Positions 25,724-35,189 of a stretch of 54,484 bases of DNA are shown one piece after another. The translations under genes were made by a program, and so were the position numbers. This DNA comes from Candidatus Poribacteria bacterium (GTDB taxonomy: Bacteria; Poribacteria; WGA-4E; WGA-3G), in the NCBI GenBank assembly GCA_022819945.1, contig JAJEGI010000153.1, positions 1-54,484 of the forward strand, written 5' to 3'. Position 1 is the first letter of the stretch; each line of letters opens with the position of its first letter. The notes beneath the pieces were generated by a model. It did not search any database and was not told the origin of the DNA. It saw only the letters and a list, made by a program, of their open reading frames with translations.

Positions 25724-27025
25724 GTGTCTAAACGCGAGGAATTCATAACATTCATTAACACACTCAAAACGGTTTCACCGACTATTACCGACGAACAACG
25801 GATCGGACTCCTACGTCAGGCAGGACAACAGTACAGCCTTACCATTGACGAGGCAACCGAGATTCTGAAGGCATCGGGCTTAGTTGTCGGTGAAGGTATA
25901 AACTATTTTGAGGTCCTGGGACTTTCAATCGCAGAAATTCAACACCAAAGCGAAACTGGAATCACACATCTCGTTGAAACAGCACACAAAAAACGCTATA
26001 GCGCATCCTTACGTGCCGGTGCTCGCCTCCGACCAGACGGTAAAACGGAAGAACAGTGGCGGATGCTTTTGAATGAAGCACGCGATACCCTGATAGATTC
26101 CGAAAGACGACGCGAGCACATCAACGCACTCGAACACGATGAAGCCGACATACTTGTAGAAGAAAATGCGGACACCATTTTTAAATCCCCTGACATCCCT
26201 GAAACTACGATTCAGGAATTAAAACACAACGGTGTTACAAGTGATGTTGATGCCCTTGTTGACATGGTATTCATCCCCACAGGTGAGTTCCAGATGGGAA
26301 GTAGGGACGAGAAGGCAAGCGATAGTGAAAAGCCTGTACATACTGTTTACGTTGACGCATTCTACATGGATAAATATTTGGTAACTAACGAACAATACAA
26401 GGCTTTTCTGGACGAAAACCCGCAATGGCGGAAACCACAATTGTTCAAAGATCGTATTCCTACAGAGTACCATGACGGTGCTTATTTGAGACATTGGCAT
26501 AAAACCGACTATCCAAAAGGCGAAAGTTATCATCCGGTTACTCAGGTAGGCTGGTATGCAGCAATGGCATACGCGCAATGGATAGGCAAACGGCTTCCAA
26601 CGGAAGCAGAATGGGAAAAAGCTGCACGCGGCGGCTTGGAGGGAAAACAATACCCGTGGGGCGATACAGTAGGTCTTAGCAACGCAAATTACTTTTATAA
26701 TGCCCATGGAACCACCCCGGTTGGACGCTACCCCGCGAACGGGTACGGTCTACATGACATGAGTGGCAACGTTTGGGAATGGTGCCTCGATGCGTATGAT
26801 GCAGACTTCTATTTGAACTCGCCGCGTCGGAACCCGTTTTCCGGTACGAACGCCCCGGAATGGGTAATAGACAATTTTAGCAGCATTCAATCTGCTCGCG
26901 TGTTGCGCGGCGGTTCTTGGCTGATGGACCCGCAAGGTATCCGAGTGGCTTACCGATTTAGCGGGAGTCCGTCAGATACATACTCCGCCTTTGGGTTCCG
27001 TTGTGTGAAACCTGTAACCTCCTAA
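25724..27025 (+). CDS. J-like/SUMF1-fold fusion protein, paralogue 2
   Basis: A 433-residue paralogue with the same order: helical lead, J-like segment (NYFEVLGLS to LIDSERRREHI, with LRPDGK carrying the RPD triad), a longer acidic linker, and the SUMF1/C-type-lectin-fold domain (IPTGEFQMGS to GFRCVKPVTS). No catalytic Cys pair. The surface positions after RVLRGGSW (LMDPQGIRVAYRFSGSPSDT) differ strongly from those of the two paralogues while the framework is kept. The start is GTG at 25724, preceded by GGAAGGAA. It sits 35 bases after paralogue 1 and 65 bases before paralogue 3, as one array. Confidence 0.75.
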   Translation: MSKREEFITFINTLKTVSPTITDEQRIGLLRQAGQQYSLTIDEATEILKASGLVVGEGINYFEVLGLSIAEIQHQSETGITHLVETAHKKRYSASLRAGARLRPDGKTEEQWRMLLNEARDTLIDSERRREHINALEHDEADILVEENADTIFKSPDIPETTIQELKHNGVTSDVDALVDMVFIPTGEFQMGSRDEKASDSEKPVHTVYVDAFYMDKYLVTNEQYKAFLDENPQWRKPQLFKDRIPTEYHDGAYLRHWHKTDYPKGESYHPVTQVGWYAAMAYAQWIGKRLPTEAEWEKAARGGLEGKQYPWGDTVGLSNANYFYNAHGTTPVGRYPANGYGLHDMSGNVWEWCLDAYDADFYLNSPRRNPFSGTNAPEWVIDNFSSIQSARVLRGGSWLMDPQGIRVAYRFSGSPSDTYSAFGFRCVKPVTS

Positions 27026-27090
27026 ACTGCCGTTCCGCTGCTTCGGATCCGCTCGCAAATTTGCTGAATTATTGGAAGGTGAACTGATAC

Positions 27091-28428
27091 ATGTCCAGAC
27101 GCGATGAGTTCATTACAGTCATCAACACATTTAAAACCGTCTCACCGACTATTACCGATGAACAACGGATCGGACTCTTGAGACAAGCGGTTCAGAATTA
27201 CGAGCTTTCTATTGAGGAAGCCTCTGAAGTCCTAAGTACTTTGGGCTTGATTGTCGGAGAAGAGGTAAACTATTTTGAGGTCTTAGGTTTTTCAATTGAA
27301 GAGATTCAGAATTTAGATGAAGACACTATTGTGAGTTTAGTCGAGACGGCTCATCAGAAATTCTATAGTGCGTCGCTGCGTGCCGGTGCCCGCGTTCGCC
27401 CAGATGGCAGAACAGAAGAACAGTGGCGACATATCCTGAACCAAGCGCGTGACACTTTGAAAGACTCACAAAAACGGCAAGAGCATCTCACGACACTACT
27501 TTCTCAGGAAGACCCGCACGAGAACGAATTTTTGGACTCGGAATTCATACCTGTAGAAACACCTGAGACCGCCTCAGAATCAATATCTTCAGTAAACGAA
27601 TTGCAAAACTCGGAACTGATGTCTCCCGCTACATCAGAGATTACTTCGGCACCAACGATTTCAAGCTTTGATGTCCCTGCTGAAATGGTGATCATCCCCG
27701 CAGGTGAATTTCTTATGGGCAGCAACGACGCAGACGCAAACGCCAGTGAAAAACCAGTGCATCCCGCCTACATTGACGCATTCTATATGGATAAATACCC
27801 AGTGACCAACGAGCAATACAAGGTATTCTTGGATGCATGCCCGCAGTGGCAGAAAGTCAACATACTAACAGACTATCACAATGGAAATTATCTCAGAACT
27901 TGGCATCGAAATAATTACCCGAAAGGTGCAGCGAACCATCCTGTTGTGAATGTGAGCTGGTACGCAGCGATGGCGTACGCGCAATGGGAAGAAAAACGTT
28001 TACCAACGGAGGCAGAGTGGGAAAAAGCAGCACGCGGCGGTTTAACGGGAAAAAAATACCCGTGGGGCGATCAAATTGATACAACAAAAGCGAACTACGG
28101 TGAGAATATCGGACAGACAACGCCTATTGGTGAGTATCCGCCTAATGATTATGGTGTCTATGACATCGTTGGGAATGTCTGGGAATGGTGCCTTGATGAA
28201 CATATTTTGGACTTCTATGCCGCTTCACCACGTCGGAATCCAGTTGCCGGCGGCGATCTAACCTACGTGCTTAATAATTTTATATCCCTTAAAACGTACC
28301 GTGTATTACGCGGCGGTTCTTGGATGAGTATACCACGTTACGTGCGTGTTGCCCCTCGCTTCAGGTTCACACCTTCGCACTCGATTCACAACGTCGGTTT
28401 TCGTTGCGTAAGGTCCGCGTCCCTTTAA
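27091..28428 (+). CDS. J-like/SUMF1-fold fusion protein, paralogue 3
   Basis: A 445-residue paralogue with the helical lead, a J-like segment (NYFEVLGFS; VRPDGRTEEQW with RPD in the HPD position; TLKDSQKRQEHL), the longest linker of the three (about 65 residues, Ser/Glu/Thr-rich) and a SUMF1/C-type-lectin-fold domain ending GFRCVRSASL. The lectin-like binding segment is again different (MSIPRYVRVAPRFRFTPSHS). The ATG at 27091 is preceded by GGAAGGTGAACTGATAC. It closes the Hsp70 cluster. Three such genes in a row suggest a set of binding subunits that share one Hsp70; ligands are not known. Confidence 0.75.
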   Translation: MSRRDEFITVINTFKTVSPTITDEQRIGLLRQAVQNYELSIEEASEVLSTLGLIVGEEVNYFEVLGFSIEEIQNLDEDTIVSLVETAHQKFYSASLRAGARVRPDGRTEEQWRHILNQARDTLKDSQKRQEHLTTLLSQEDPHENEFLDSEFIPVETPETASESISSVNELQNSELMSPATSEITSAPTISSFDVPAEMVIIPAGEFLMGSNDADANASEKPVHPAYIDAFYMDKYPVTNEQYKVFLDACPQWQKVNILTDYHNGNYLRTWHRNNYPKGAANHPVVNVSWYAAMAYAQWEEKRLPTEAEWEKAARGGLTGKKYPWGDQIDTTKANYGENIGQTTPIGEYPPNDYGVYDIVGNVWEWCLDEHILDFYAASPRRNPVAGGDLTYVLNNFISLKTYRVLRGGSWMSIPRYVRVAPRFRFTPSHSIHNVGFRCVRSASL

Positions 28429-28454
28429 AAAATCAAAACTAAATAGTCCTAATT

Positions 28455-28483
28455 TTGACAGCGTACGCCAGATCTGATACAAT
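28455..28483 (+). promoter_or_regulatory. Sigma-70-type promoter of the GH95 gene
   Basis: TTGACA at 28455-28460 and TACAAT at 28478-28483 with a 17-base spacer, 50 bases upstream of the fucosidase ATG. The -35 box is consensus and the -10 box has one mismatch. Confidence 0.65.
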
Positions 28484-28534
28484 AATCAGGAATATAATAT
28501 CTAATACGTATCATTTTAAAGGATATCATTTATA

Positions 28535-30832
28535 ATGACAAACACAGATAATCTTACACTTTGGTATCAAAAACCTGCCGAAGCATGGACAGACGCACTA
28601 CCCGTCGGAAATGGGAGACTCGGTGCGATGGTGTTCGGCGCAGTAGAACGGGAACGTATCCAACTCAACGAAGAAACCGTTTGGGACGGAGGGCCCCGCG
28701 ATACCAACAATCCAAAGGCTTTGGAAGCACTTCCAAAGGTGCAACAACTCCTCTTTGATGACAAAAACGAGGAAGCCACTCAGCTGGCTGGCGAAACGAT
28801 GCTCGGCGTGCCAGAACGGATCAAATCCTACCAGTCTCTGGGAGATCTGTTTCTGGAATTTTCACACGAGGGAGCAACGCACTACCGGCGGGAACTTGAT
28901 TTAAACACCGGTGTCGTAAAAACGACCTATCGCTGCGGTGATGTCAACTTTACAAGAGAAGTCTTCGCGACAGCCGTAGATAACCTCATCGTTATCAGGA
29001 TCGAATCTGACGCGACGGAACACATCGTTTTTGATATAACGATGACCCGTGAACAGGATGCCGCCGTTGAAGCAATCGCAGCCAACATCCTCCGGCTTGA
29101 CGGGCAGTGCGGCGATGACGGTGTACGGTTTTCAGCCTATCTACAAGTAGATGTTGAGGGCGGAAACGTCAAGTCAACTGGAGAAAGTTTGTCTGTCAGC
29201 GGCGCGGATGCCGTCACACTTTTTCTCTCTGCTGCAACGAGTTACATAAATCAGACAAACATGAGTGGAAACGCACACGCACTTTGCGAAGATTATCTGG
29301 CAGGTATCGATACAAAATCTTACGCAGCGATTCGGGAGGATCACATTGCTGAGCATCAATCTCTCTTTCAACGGGTTGATTTAAACCTCGGTGCTACGGA
29401 CGTCGAAAATCTTCCGACCGATGAACGTTTAGAGGCAGTGAAAGCCGGTGCATCAGATCCCGAACTTGTTGCACTTTACTTCCAGTATGGACGCTATCTG
29501 ATGATGGGAAGCTCCCGACCCGGGTGCCTACCCGCAAATTTGCAAGGCATCTGGAACGAACACATGAACGCACCTTGGAACAGCGATTTCCATACCAATA
29601 TTAATCTCCAGATGAACTATTGGGTCCCCGAAATCTGTAATTTACCAGAATGCCACACCCCGCTATTTGACTACATGGACACACTCGTTGAACCGGGGAA
29701 TCGGACAGCGCAAATCCATTACGGTGCTGACGGTTGGGTGGTTCATCATCTCTCTGACATTTGGGGGTTCACAACGCCTGCTGATGGGATTTGGGGGATT
29801 TCGCCTGTCGGTGCCGCATGGTTATGTGAACATGTGTGGGAACATTATCTTTTCGGTGGTGATAAGGATTTTCTTATTGAACAAGGTTACCCCTTGATGA
29901 AAGGTGCTGCCCGCTTTATGCTCGACTTCCTTATTGAAGCACCGGAAGGCACACCGTTTGCTGGGAAACTCGTCACCAATCCGTCGCACTCACCGGAAAA
30001 TAGTTTCCTGAAACCAGACGGCACACGCTCTCTCTTCACTTATGCTGCAACAATCGATCTGGAAATTATACATGAACTTTTTACCAACTGCATCGCTTGC
30101 ATTGATGTCCTCGGAGAAGATGCAGAATTCCGCGCCGAGTTGGCCTCCGCTTTAGAACGGCTTGCACCGCTCCAGATTAGCGAGAAAACAGGACGGTTGC
30201 AGGAATGGGTGTTCGACTACGATGAACCGGAGCCTGGGCATCGGCACATGTCGCACATGTATGGACTCCATCCGAGTTGCCAGATTACGTTACGCGGCAC
30301 ACCAGAATTAGCAGCGGCGGCAAAGAAATCGTTGGAATATCGGCTGGCACACGGCGGCGGACACACAGGGTGGAGCCGCGCATGGCTCGTCAACTTCTGG
30401 GCGCGACTTGAAGATGCTGAAGAGGCATACACCCATCTCCAAGCCCTTCTGGCAAAATGCACCCTGACGAACCTGTTCGATACTCACCCGCCTTTCCAAA
30501 TTGATGGCAATTTCGGTGGCGTCTCCGGCATCGCAGAGATGCTGCTACAGAGCCATGCAAGTGAAATCCATCTGTTACCTGCTCTACCAAAAGCGTGGAA
30601 CACCGGACACGTCAAAGGCTTGCGTGCTCGCGGTGGGTTTGAGGTAGATATGAGATGGGAGAATGGACAGCTCACCGAGGCACGGCTTCATTCCACACTC
30701 GGACAAGATTGCACCGTCCGAACAACCGCAGCAATCGCAGTAACATGTGACGGACAAGCAGTTGATACAGCGCAATCGGACTCGGTTATAACGTTTGGAA
30801 CTGAGGCAGGGAAGACATACATTTTGGCGTAA
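28535..30832 (+). CDS. GH95 alpha-L-fucosidase
   Basis: A 765-residue enzyme of glycoside hydrolase family 95, which removes alpha-1,2-linked L-fucose (some members act on galactose) by an inverting mechanism. The start [20 protein letters not shown], then GRLGAMVFG and [13 protein letters not shown], is diagnostic. The catalytic set of the family is visible: N355 and N357 in [12 protein letters not shown]488 in SPENSF and D657 in IDGNFGG. Length matches family members without extra binding modules. No signal peptide, so it probably acts on imported oligosaccharides. It has its own promoter and AAGGATATC before the ATG. It converges on the methyltransferase gene with 6 bases between stops. 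Confidence 0.93.
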   Translation: MTNTDNLTLWYQKPAEAWTDALPVGNGRLGAMVFGAVERERIQLNEETVWDGGPRDTNNPKALEALPKVQQLLFDDKNEEATQLAGETMLGVPERIKSYQSLGDLFLEFSHEGATHYRRELDLNTGVVKTTYRCGDVNFTREVFATAVDNLIVIRIESDATEHIVFDITMTREQDAAVEAIAANILRLDGQCGDDGVRFSAYLQVDVEGGNVKSTGESLSVSGADAVTLFLSAATSYINQTNMSGNAHALCEDYLAGIDTKSYAAIREDHIAEHQSLFQRVDLNLGATDVENLPTDERLEAVKAGASDPELVALYFQYGRYLMMGSSRPGCLPANLQGIWNEHMNAPWNSDFHTNINLQMNYWVPEICNLPECHTPLFDYMDTLVEPGNRTAQIHYGADGWVVHHLSDIWGFTTPADGIWGISPVGAAWLCEHVWEHYLFGGDKDFLIEQGYPLMKGAARFMLDFLIEAPEGTPFAGKLVTNPSHSPENSFLKPDGTRSLFTYAATIDLEIIHELFTNCIACIDVLGEDAEFRAELASALERLAPLQISEKTGRLQEWVFDYDEPEPGHRHMSHMYGLHPSCQITLRGTPELAAAAKKSLEYRLAHGGGHTGWSRAWLVNFWARLEDAEEAYTHLQALLAKCTLTNLFDTHPPFQIDGNFGGVSGIAEMLLQSHASEIHLLPALPKAWNTGHVKGLRARGGFEVDMRWENGQLTEARLHSTLGQDCTVRTTAAIAVTCDGQAVDTAQSDSVITFGTEAGKTYILA

Positions 30833-30838
30833 GTTTGT

Positions 30839-31762
30839 CTATATTGATAAACGCAGTTGATCGGTATACTGTCTAATCCGTTCGTTTGCCAACGCAATAT
30901 ACTTCGCCTCAATATCGTACCCGATATAGTGTCGACCTGATTTTAACGCACTCAAGCAGGTCGTACCACTGCCACAGAACGGATCCAAAACAACATCGCC
31001 GATGAAGGTATAGAGCTGAATGAGTCGATGGGGCAGTTCTTCGGGGAAAGGCGCGGGGTGTCCGATGCGTTTCGCTGAAACTGACGGAAATGTCCAGACG
31101 CTTTTTGTCCATTCTAAGAAATCCTCTTTACGAATAGAATTCTCTTTTCCGTTGCGTTTCCGAGAAAAGGAGTCTTTGGAAAAAACGAGGATATATTCGT
31201 GAACGTCCCTCAGGACCGGATTCGCAGCGGACTTCCAACTGCCCCACGCCGTTGAACTCCCTGCACTTGAGGCTTTATCCCAGATGATCTCACCGCGCAT
31301 GTGATAGCCTATCGCCAGCATGTCCTCTATGATGTAACTATGCAATGGGATATAAGGTTTCCGGCCTAAGTTGGCGATATTAATGCATGCCCTACCGCCG
31401 GTGACCAATTTCTTATATGTCTCGGCGAAAACAGCGTATAGGAGTTCCCTATATTCGGCAAGTGATAGATCGTCGTCGTATTCCTTTTTCGCATTATATG
31501 GTGGGGACGTGACCATCAGATGGACACTGGCATCCGGAATCGCGGACATATCTGTGCTGGACGCACAATAGAGTCGATTCAGGTTTTCGGCGGGGATAGG
31601 GTTTTCTATCCAGTTATCAGGTTCAGGAAGTTTCTGATCGGCGTAGAGTTTGCTCCCATAAAATTCACTCGCATCGTGATTGATGTGTCCAGAGGTTCCG
31701 AACGCACTGGTTTGAGTTCCATCCTTTCGAGATTCGGAAAGGCTCTTACGATTATGTTCCAT
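30839..31762 (-). CDS. Beta-class DNA methyltransferase (N4-C or N6-A)
   Basis: A 307-residue site-specific DNA methyltransferase. The catalytic motif TSPPY (85-89) comes first and the SAM-binding motif DPFCGSGTT (about 265-273) near the C-terminus, the order of the beta group; SPPY is most often found in N4-cytosine enzymes. The C-terminal segment after the SAM loop (CLSALKSGRHYIGYDIE) is typical. No restriction endonuclease gene adjoins it; neighbours are a fucosidase and an acetyltransferase, so it is probably an orphan regulatory or protective methylase. The ATG at 31762 lies 27 bases after the acetyltransferase stop. The ribosome site is weak. Confidence 0.9.
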   Translation of the reverse strand: MEHNRKSLSESRKDGTQTSAFGTSGHINHDASEFYGSKLYADQKLPEPDNWIENPIPAENLNRLYCASSTDMSAIPDASVHLMVTSPPYNAKKEYDDDLSLAEYRELLYAVFAETYKKLVTGGRACINIANLGRKPYIPLHSYIIEDMLAIGYHMRGEIIWDKASSAGSSTAWGSWKSAANPVLRDVHEYILVFSKDSFSRKRNGKENSIRKEDFLEWTKSVWTFPSVSAKRIGHPAPFPEELPHRLIQLYTFIGDVVLDPFCGSGTTCLSALKSGRHYIGYDIEAKYIALANERIRQYTDQLRLSI

Positions 31763-31789
31763 ACGCTTTTTACCCGTGCCTGCATATTC

Positions 31790-33007
31790 TCAATACTGAT
31801 CTGGAGACCAGAAAATGACATCACATTTCGGGAATAGTGTTGTCAAGAACGCCGAAATTTCCGGGGGTACTGAAGGGTCGGCACTCACCTGCTCCCATCC
31901 TATTTCACCGAAGAGGAGTTGCCAGAAATCTGCTTCGGATAGATCAACGCCTAAGTCAACAGCCTCGGTATCTTCAGGAACGATTTGCAGCGTGCCATCG
32001 GCATTGTGTCGTAGGACGATCTGCTGGTTGTTGGGAGTAGGCAGTTTGACAGCAAGCGGCCCAAACGTCTCTTCGGCATCCGCAATTCGCGATTCCCACC
32101 CGACGACAAGGCGACGCAAAAGCACTGGCAAATCTACAGCATAGCACATCATTCCAGTGTATTCTGTTTGGGTCACCGGATTGTCACAAGCCGCTATCAG
32201 GCGTTCAGTAAATGGATGTTGAGATGGGAATCTACCCGCTATTTCCTCAACCCCTTGTGCTTCACACGCTTGCAAAAAATGGGATACAAGCGCGTCCAAA
32301 ACAGACAGATTATGGGGAGCATATCCTACTTCATGGACTTCCACACGCGCGCCTTCTATTTCATAGTTGAGATACCCGCCGAACTGTCCGTTCTGACGCG
32401 CGACAACGGTTGGTAGGACACCGCGGATGCGTGAGGGTGCCATATCCCAATAAGCGCGTGTCCGAGCAATAGTTCCGCTCTGTTGAGCATTAGCGAGGTC
32501 GTACAGTGCTGCTACCGCGTCCAAATCCGTTTCTGGATTGAAATCGGTTATCTGCCACGCCGACGCATCTGCCACACGTTCTGCTGTGTTGCACTGCACA
32601 TTAAAACCGTGTAGCGGCAAAGAGGTCCATCCCAATCGACAGTAAAACGCCTCCGGAATAATCGTAAACAACACACCAAGATCGCACCCCGTTAGCCGTA
32701 GATAATCAACAGTGTCTTGCATGAGGGCAGACGCATATCCGACGCCACGGTAATTCGGATGCGTACAAACGCCACCGATGCCACCCATCGTCACAAGGGA
32801 CGTACCGACCCGCATTCGCCGTTCCCAGACCCGCAAGGTCGAGACAACCCTATCGTTCACTACGACAACACGGGTTTGTGACGGACGATAACTGCTATCA
32901 CCTTTAATATACTGCCAGTAACGTTCATGACTCTCTGGGTTAAACGCTACGCAGCTAAGTTCAACGGTCTGTTCTAATTCTGATTCTCGAGCTGCTCTAA
33001 TTTCCAT
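31790..33007 (-). CDS. GNAT N-acetyltransferase (Eis-like)
   Basis: A 405-residue acetyltransferase. The N-terminal GNAT domain contains MGGIGGVCTHPNYRGVGYAS (about 74-93), with the acetyl-CoA-binding R-G-V-G-Y loop, followed by LGVLFTIIPEAFYCRLGW. The length and a second GNAT-like middle part with a C-terminal SCP2-like region match the Eis and enhanced-intracellular-survival group, which acetylates amines such as aminoglycosides or protein lysines. The physiological substrate cannot be deduced. No signal peptide. It is just upstream of the methyltransferase gene and could share its transcript. Confidence 0.8.
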   Translation of the reverse strand: MEIRAARESELEQTVELSCVAFNPESHERYWQYIKGDSSYRPSQTRVVVVNDRVVSTLRVWERRMRVGTSLVTMGGIGGVCTHPNYRGVGYASALMQDTVDYLRLTGCDLGVLFTIIPEAFYCRLGWTSLPLHGFNVQCNTAERVADASAWQITDFNPETDLDAVAALYDLANAQQSGTIARTRAYWDMAPSRIRGVLPTVVARQNGQFGGYLNYEIEGARVEVHEVGYAPHNLSVLDALVSHFLQACEAQGVEEIAGRFPSQHPFTERLIAACDNPVTQTEYTGMMCYAVDLPVLLRRLVVGWESRIADAEETFGPLAVKLPTPNNQQIVLRHNADGTLQIVPEDTEAVDLGVDLSEADFWQLLFGEIGWEQVSADPSVPPEISAFLTTLFPKCDVIFWSPDQY

Positions 33008-33051
33008 TTTTTTAAATATTTAGTCTCCGCTCCGATTTCTCCGTCCTGAAC

Positions 33052-34101
33052 CTATTGCATCGAAAAGACGACACCTAACGCCTCATTTGGCGTTTGAATC
33101 AACTTTTCACACCCTTCAGATGCCTGATCAATTGGGATAATATCTGTAATTAACGGATTCACCTGAATTTTGCCTTCGGACATCAGTCGCAGCGATAACT
33201 CTAAGTTGCGTTGTGTCGGCCACGGTACAAAGACTGGCGGATAATCCGCACCGTGTTCATAATCTTCGTCGTGGTAGCCGGGTCCGGTACGCGCAGCACT
33301 GATGACATCCACGTTACCGAGTCCCGCCGCAAAGCCGTGCGTAATGCTTGCACCGCCGACAATAACGATCCGCCCCATCTTGTGCGTATCGGGTGCAGTT
33401 TTCAGCATTGCACGAATCTGCTGAAACGCGAGCGTCGCATCGCCGCCGAAGGCAATAATCCCGCAATCCATACCGTAACCGTTGGTAAATTCATTCGCGA
33501 TAGGAATCGGATCCGTTTCGGAGACGTTTATGGCTTGATGTACGCCAGCATTTTCAGCGATGCCTATCCGCAAGGGTAGTTGGTCCAAACCGATTACATA
33601 AGCCCCCGCGGTTTTGGCGATCTGACACGCAAATTGTCCAACAATACCTAAACCCGCAACGACAACATTTTCGCCAATACGGATACGTCCACGTTGCACG
33701 GCGTGCAACGCCGTTGCCGCGAGATGAATAGACGCGGCTTCTTCGTAGGTAACATCACTCGGAATTTTCGCGCACAAGTTGTGTGGCACACAAGCGGACG
33801 TAGCATGTAGTGCGTAGCCGCCGCCCATACCCGCCACTCGATCACCGATCTCAAACTCGTCGCAGTCGCCTTCCGTACCGATAACGACACCCGCATTCGT
33901 GTATCCGAAGGAACGCTGCCGCGCTTCGGAGCCGGGATTCTCGCGGCGCCGTTTGACCCCGCCAAGTTCTGTACCGGGACTCACCATCGAGGCGTGGACT
34001 TCAATCAACAACTGCCCGGGTTTCGGTGTAGGTGTCTCCTGTTCCTCCGTCCAGATACGTCCCGCCTCATTCATCATTACAACTTTTCTCGTTATGCTCA
34101 T
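33052..34101 (-). CDS. Medium-chain dehydrogenase/reductase
   Basis: A 349-residue NAD(P)-dependent dehydrogenase of the MDR superfamily. The N-terminal GroES-like domain (PGQLLIEVHASMVSPGTELG) lacks the catalytic and structural zinc cysteines of classic alcohol dehydrogenases, while the Rossmann domain is plain (VVVAGLGIVGQFACQIAKTAG). Proteins of this subgroup often sit with Gfo/Idh/MocA enzymes and act on sugar derivatives. No partner gene adjoins it in a clear operon: the acetyltransferase follows after 44 bases. Substrate unknown. Confidence 0.85.
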   Translation of the reverse strand: MSITRKVVMMNEAGRIWTEEQETPTPKPGQLLIEVHASMVSPGTELGGVKRRRENPGSEARQRSFGYTNAGVVIGTEGDCDEFEIGDRVAGMGGGYALHATSACVPHNLCAKIPSDVTYEEAASIHLAATALHAVQRGRIRIGENVVVAGLGIVGQFACQIAKTAGAYVIGLDQLPLRIGIAENAGVHQAINVSETDPIPIANEFTNGYGMDCGIIAFGGDATLAFQQIRAMLKTAPDTHKMGRIVIVGGASITHGFAAGLGNVDVISAARTGPGYHDEDYEHGADYPPVFVPWPTQRNLELSLRLMSEGKIQVNPLITDIIPIDQASEGCEKLIQTPNEALGVVFSMQ

Positions 34102-34204
34102 TTTTTAATTTGGCCCTAACGGGAGCTGTCAGGTAGGTTTCAGCAGGGCCGCCTCCATGGTAAAATCCGCCATGCTGCCGTTGTTGCATGGCTGCCATCT
34201 TTGG

Positions 34205-35185
34205 CTAAATTTTTGATATTTTTCTATAAGGTTCCAGATCAATCCCTGGATATGCCACTTCAAGCCGTGCGAGGGCTTCCGGTGTATAATATGCATCGCC
34301 AGGGGCGGGCCACCCTAAAACACGTCGCACAGCAGGGGTCGTTCGCGCGACAAATTCCATGTACTGTGGCGTGCCCCAACCGGGTACCGGGCGCGTCGTT
34401 TTGCACCAATCGTCATTATCTGCACGATGGAAGTGGTACCCCATCCACCCACGCTGTCTGCTCTTGTTCTCAAACGGTTGTGCCGCGTGAACCAAGTAAC
34501 TGGAACGGAACGACACACTCCCTGCTTTCGCCGTAAGCGGAACCGGATCCGCGAGTTCTCCTTTAAACTCACGCAGATCCGGAATCCCCATTCCGCCCGC
34601 TCTACCCGGGTACTTCGCCCATATTTTATCCAACTGGTTCTGTGAACCCGGACAGACAAGCATCGGTGCACCATCTATTTCGATGTCGTGGACGAAGATC
34701 GCGGTTAAAACATAGCCGTACCGCTGCCAATTTGGATGTGGTGGCAAGGGTGAGTTTGTTGCATTATCAATATGGTATCCTTGCCATGGATGCTCACTAT
34801 GACGGCTATCGGTAAGACCTTCTCGAAAGAAGATCTGCCCATAACCGAGCCGAATTTCTTCCGTGTCTAACAGCTGCTTTGCGATCGAAAGATATGCCTC
34901 GTTTTCGATGAGTTTATCGACGGCTTCCAAACCTGTTGGAAAATGCACCGCTTTTCCAAAGGGACCCGCGAGTCGTTGCATATCACTGTGTTTCTCATAT
35001 GCACTTTTTAACGCTTCGGGTTGCGGCTCCCATTTCGCGTGATATTCGGTGTAAGTCAAACCATCGTAGGCGTTTCGCTCGATCTCTTCAAGTGCGGGTG
35101 CGATTACTTCCTGTGGAAACACATCGGGCACCACAATGATTCCATCCCGTTGCCATGTTGCCAACTGTTCCGTTGTCAGTCGCAT
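34205..35185 (-). CDS. PhyH-family Fe(II)/2-oxoglutarate dioxygenase
   Basis: A 326-residue PhyH-family oxygenase and the fifth in the window. The metal triad is H138-I139-D140 (GYHIDNATNS) and H233 (LVHAAQPFEN), with R243 or R245 the likely 2-oxoglutarate ligand. The frame is open to 35347, but GGGAGG lies 8 bases before the ATG at 35185, where the normal N-terminus (TTEQLATWQRDGIIVVPDVF) begins. Its start is 4 bases after the stop of the dehydratase-like gene, so the two are co-transcribed, hinting at modification of a nucleotide sugar or derived glycan; that is an inference. Confidence 0.85.
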   Translation of the reverse strand: MRLTTEQLATWQRDGIIVVPDVFPQEVIAPALEEIERNAYDGLTYTEYHAKWEPQPEALKSAYEKHSDMQRLAGPFGKAVHFPTGLEAVDKLIENEAYLSIAKQLLDTEEIRLGYGQIFFREGLTDSRHSEHPWQGYHIDNATNSPLPPHPNWQRYGYVLTAIFVHDIEIDGAPMLVCPGSQNQLDKIWAKYPGRAGGMGIPDLREFKGELADPVPLTAKAGSVSFRSSYLVHAAQPFENKSRQRGWMGYHFHRADNDDWCKTTRPVPGWGTPQYMEFVARTTPAVRRVLGWPAPGDAYYTPEALARLEVAYPGIDLEPYRKISKI

Positions 35186-35189
35186 GAGG

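Noticed and set aside
24414..28428. The three SUMF1-domain proteins as formylglycine-generating enzymes for the sulfatase at 20060
   Set aside because: True FGE has two active-site cysteines just after the GGS motif; here the segment reads RGGSW without Cys, and the only cysteines near the C-terminus (EWC, FRC) are structural positions. The J-like N-terminus also argues against it.
34169..34192. A 7-bp hairpin GCCATGC/GCATGGC between the MDR and PhyH genes as a terminator
   Set aside because: There is no T run after it on the minus strand and the stem is short; left out as a feature.
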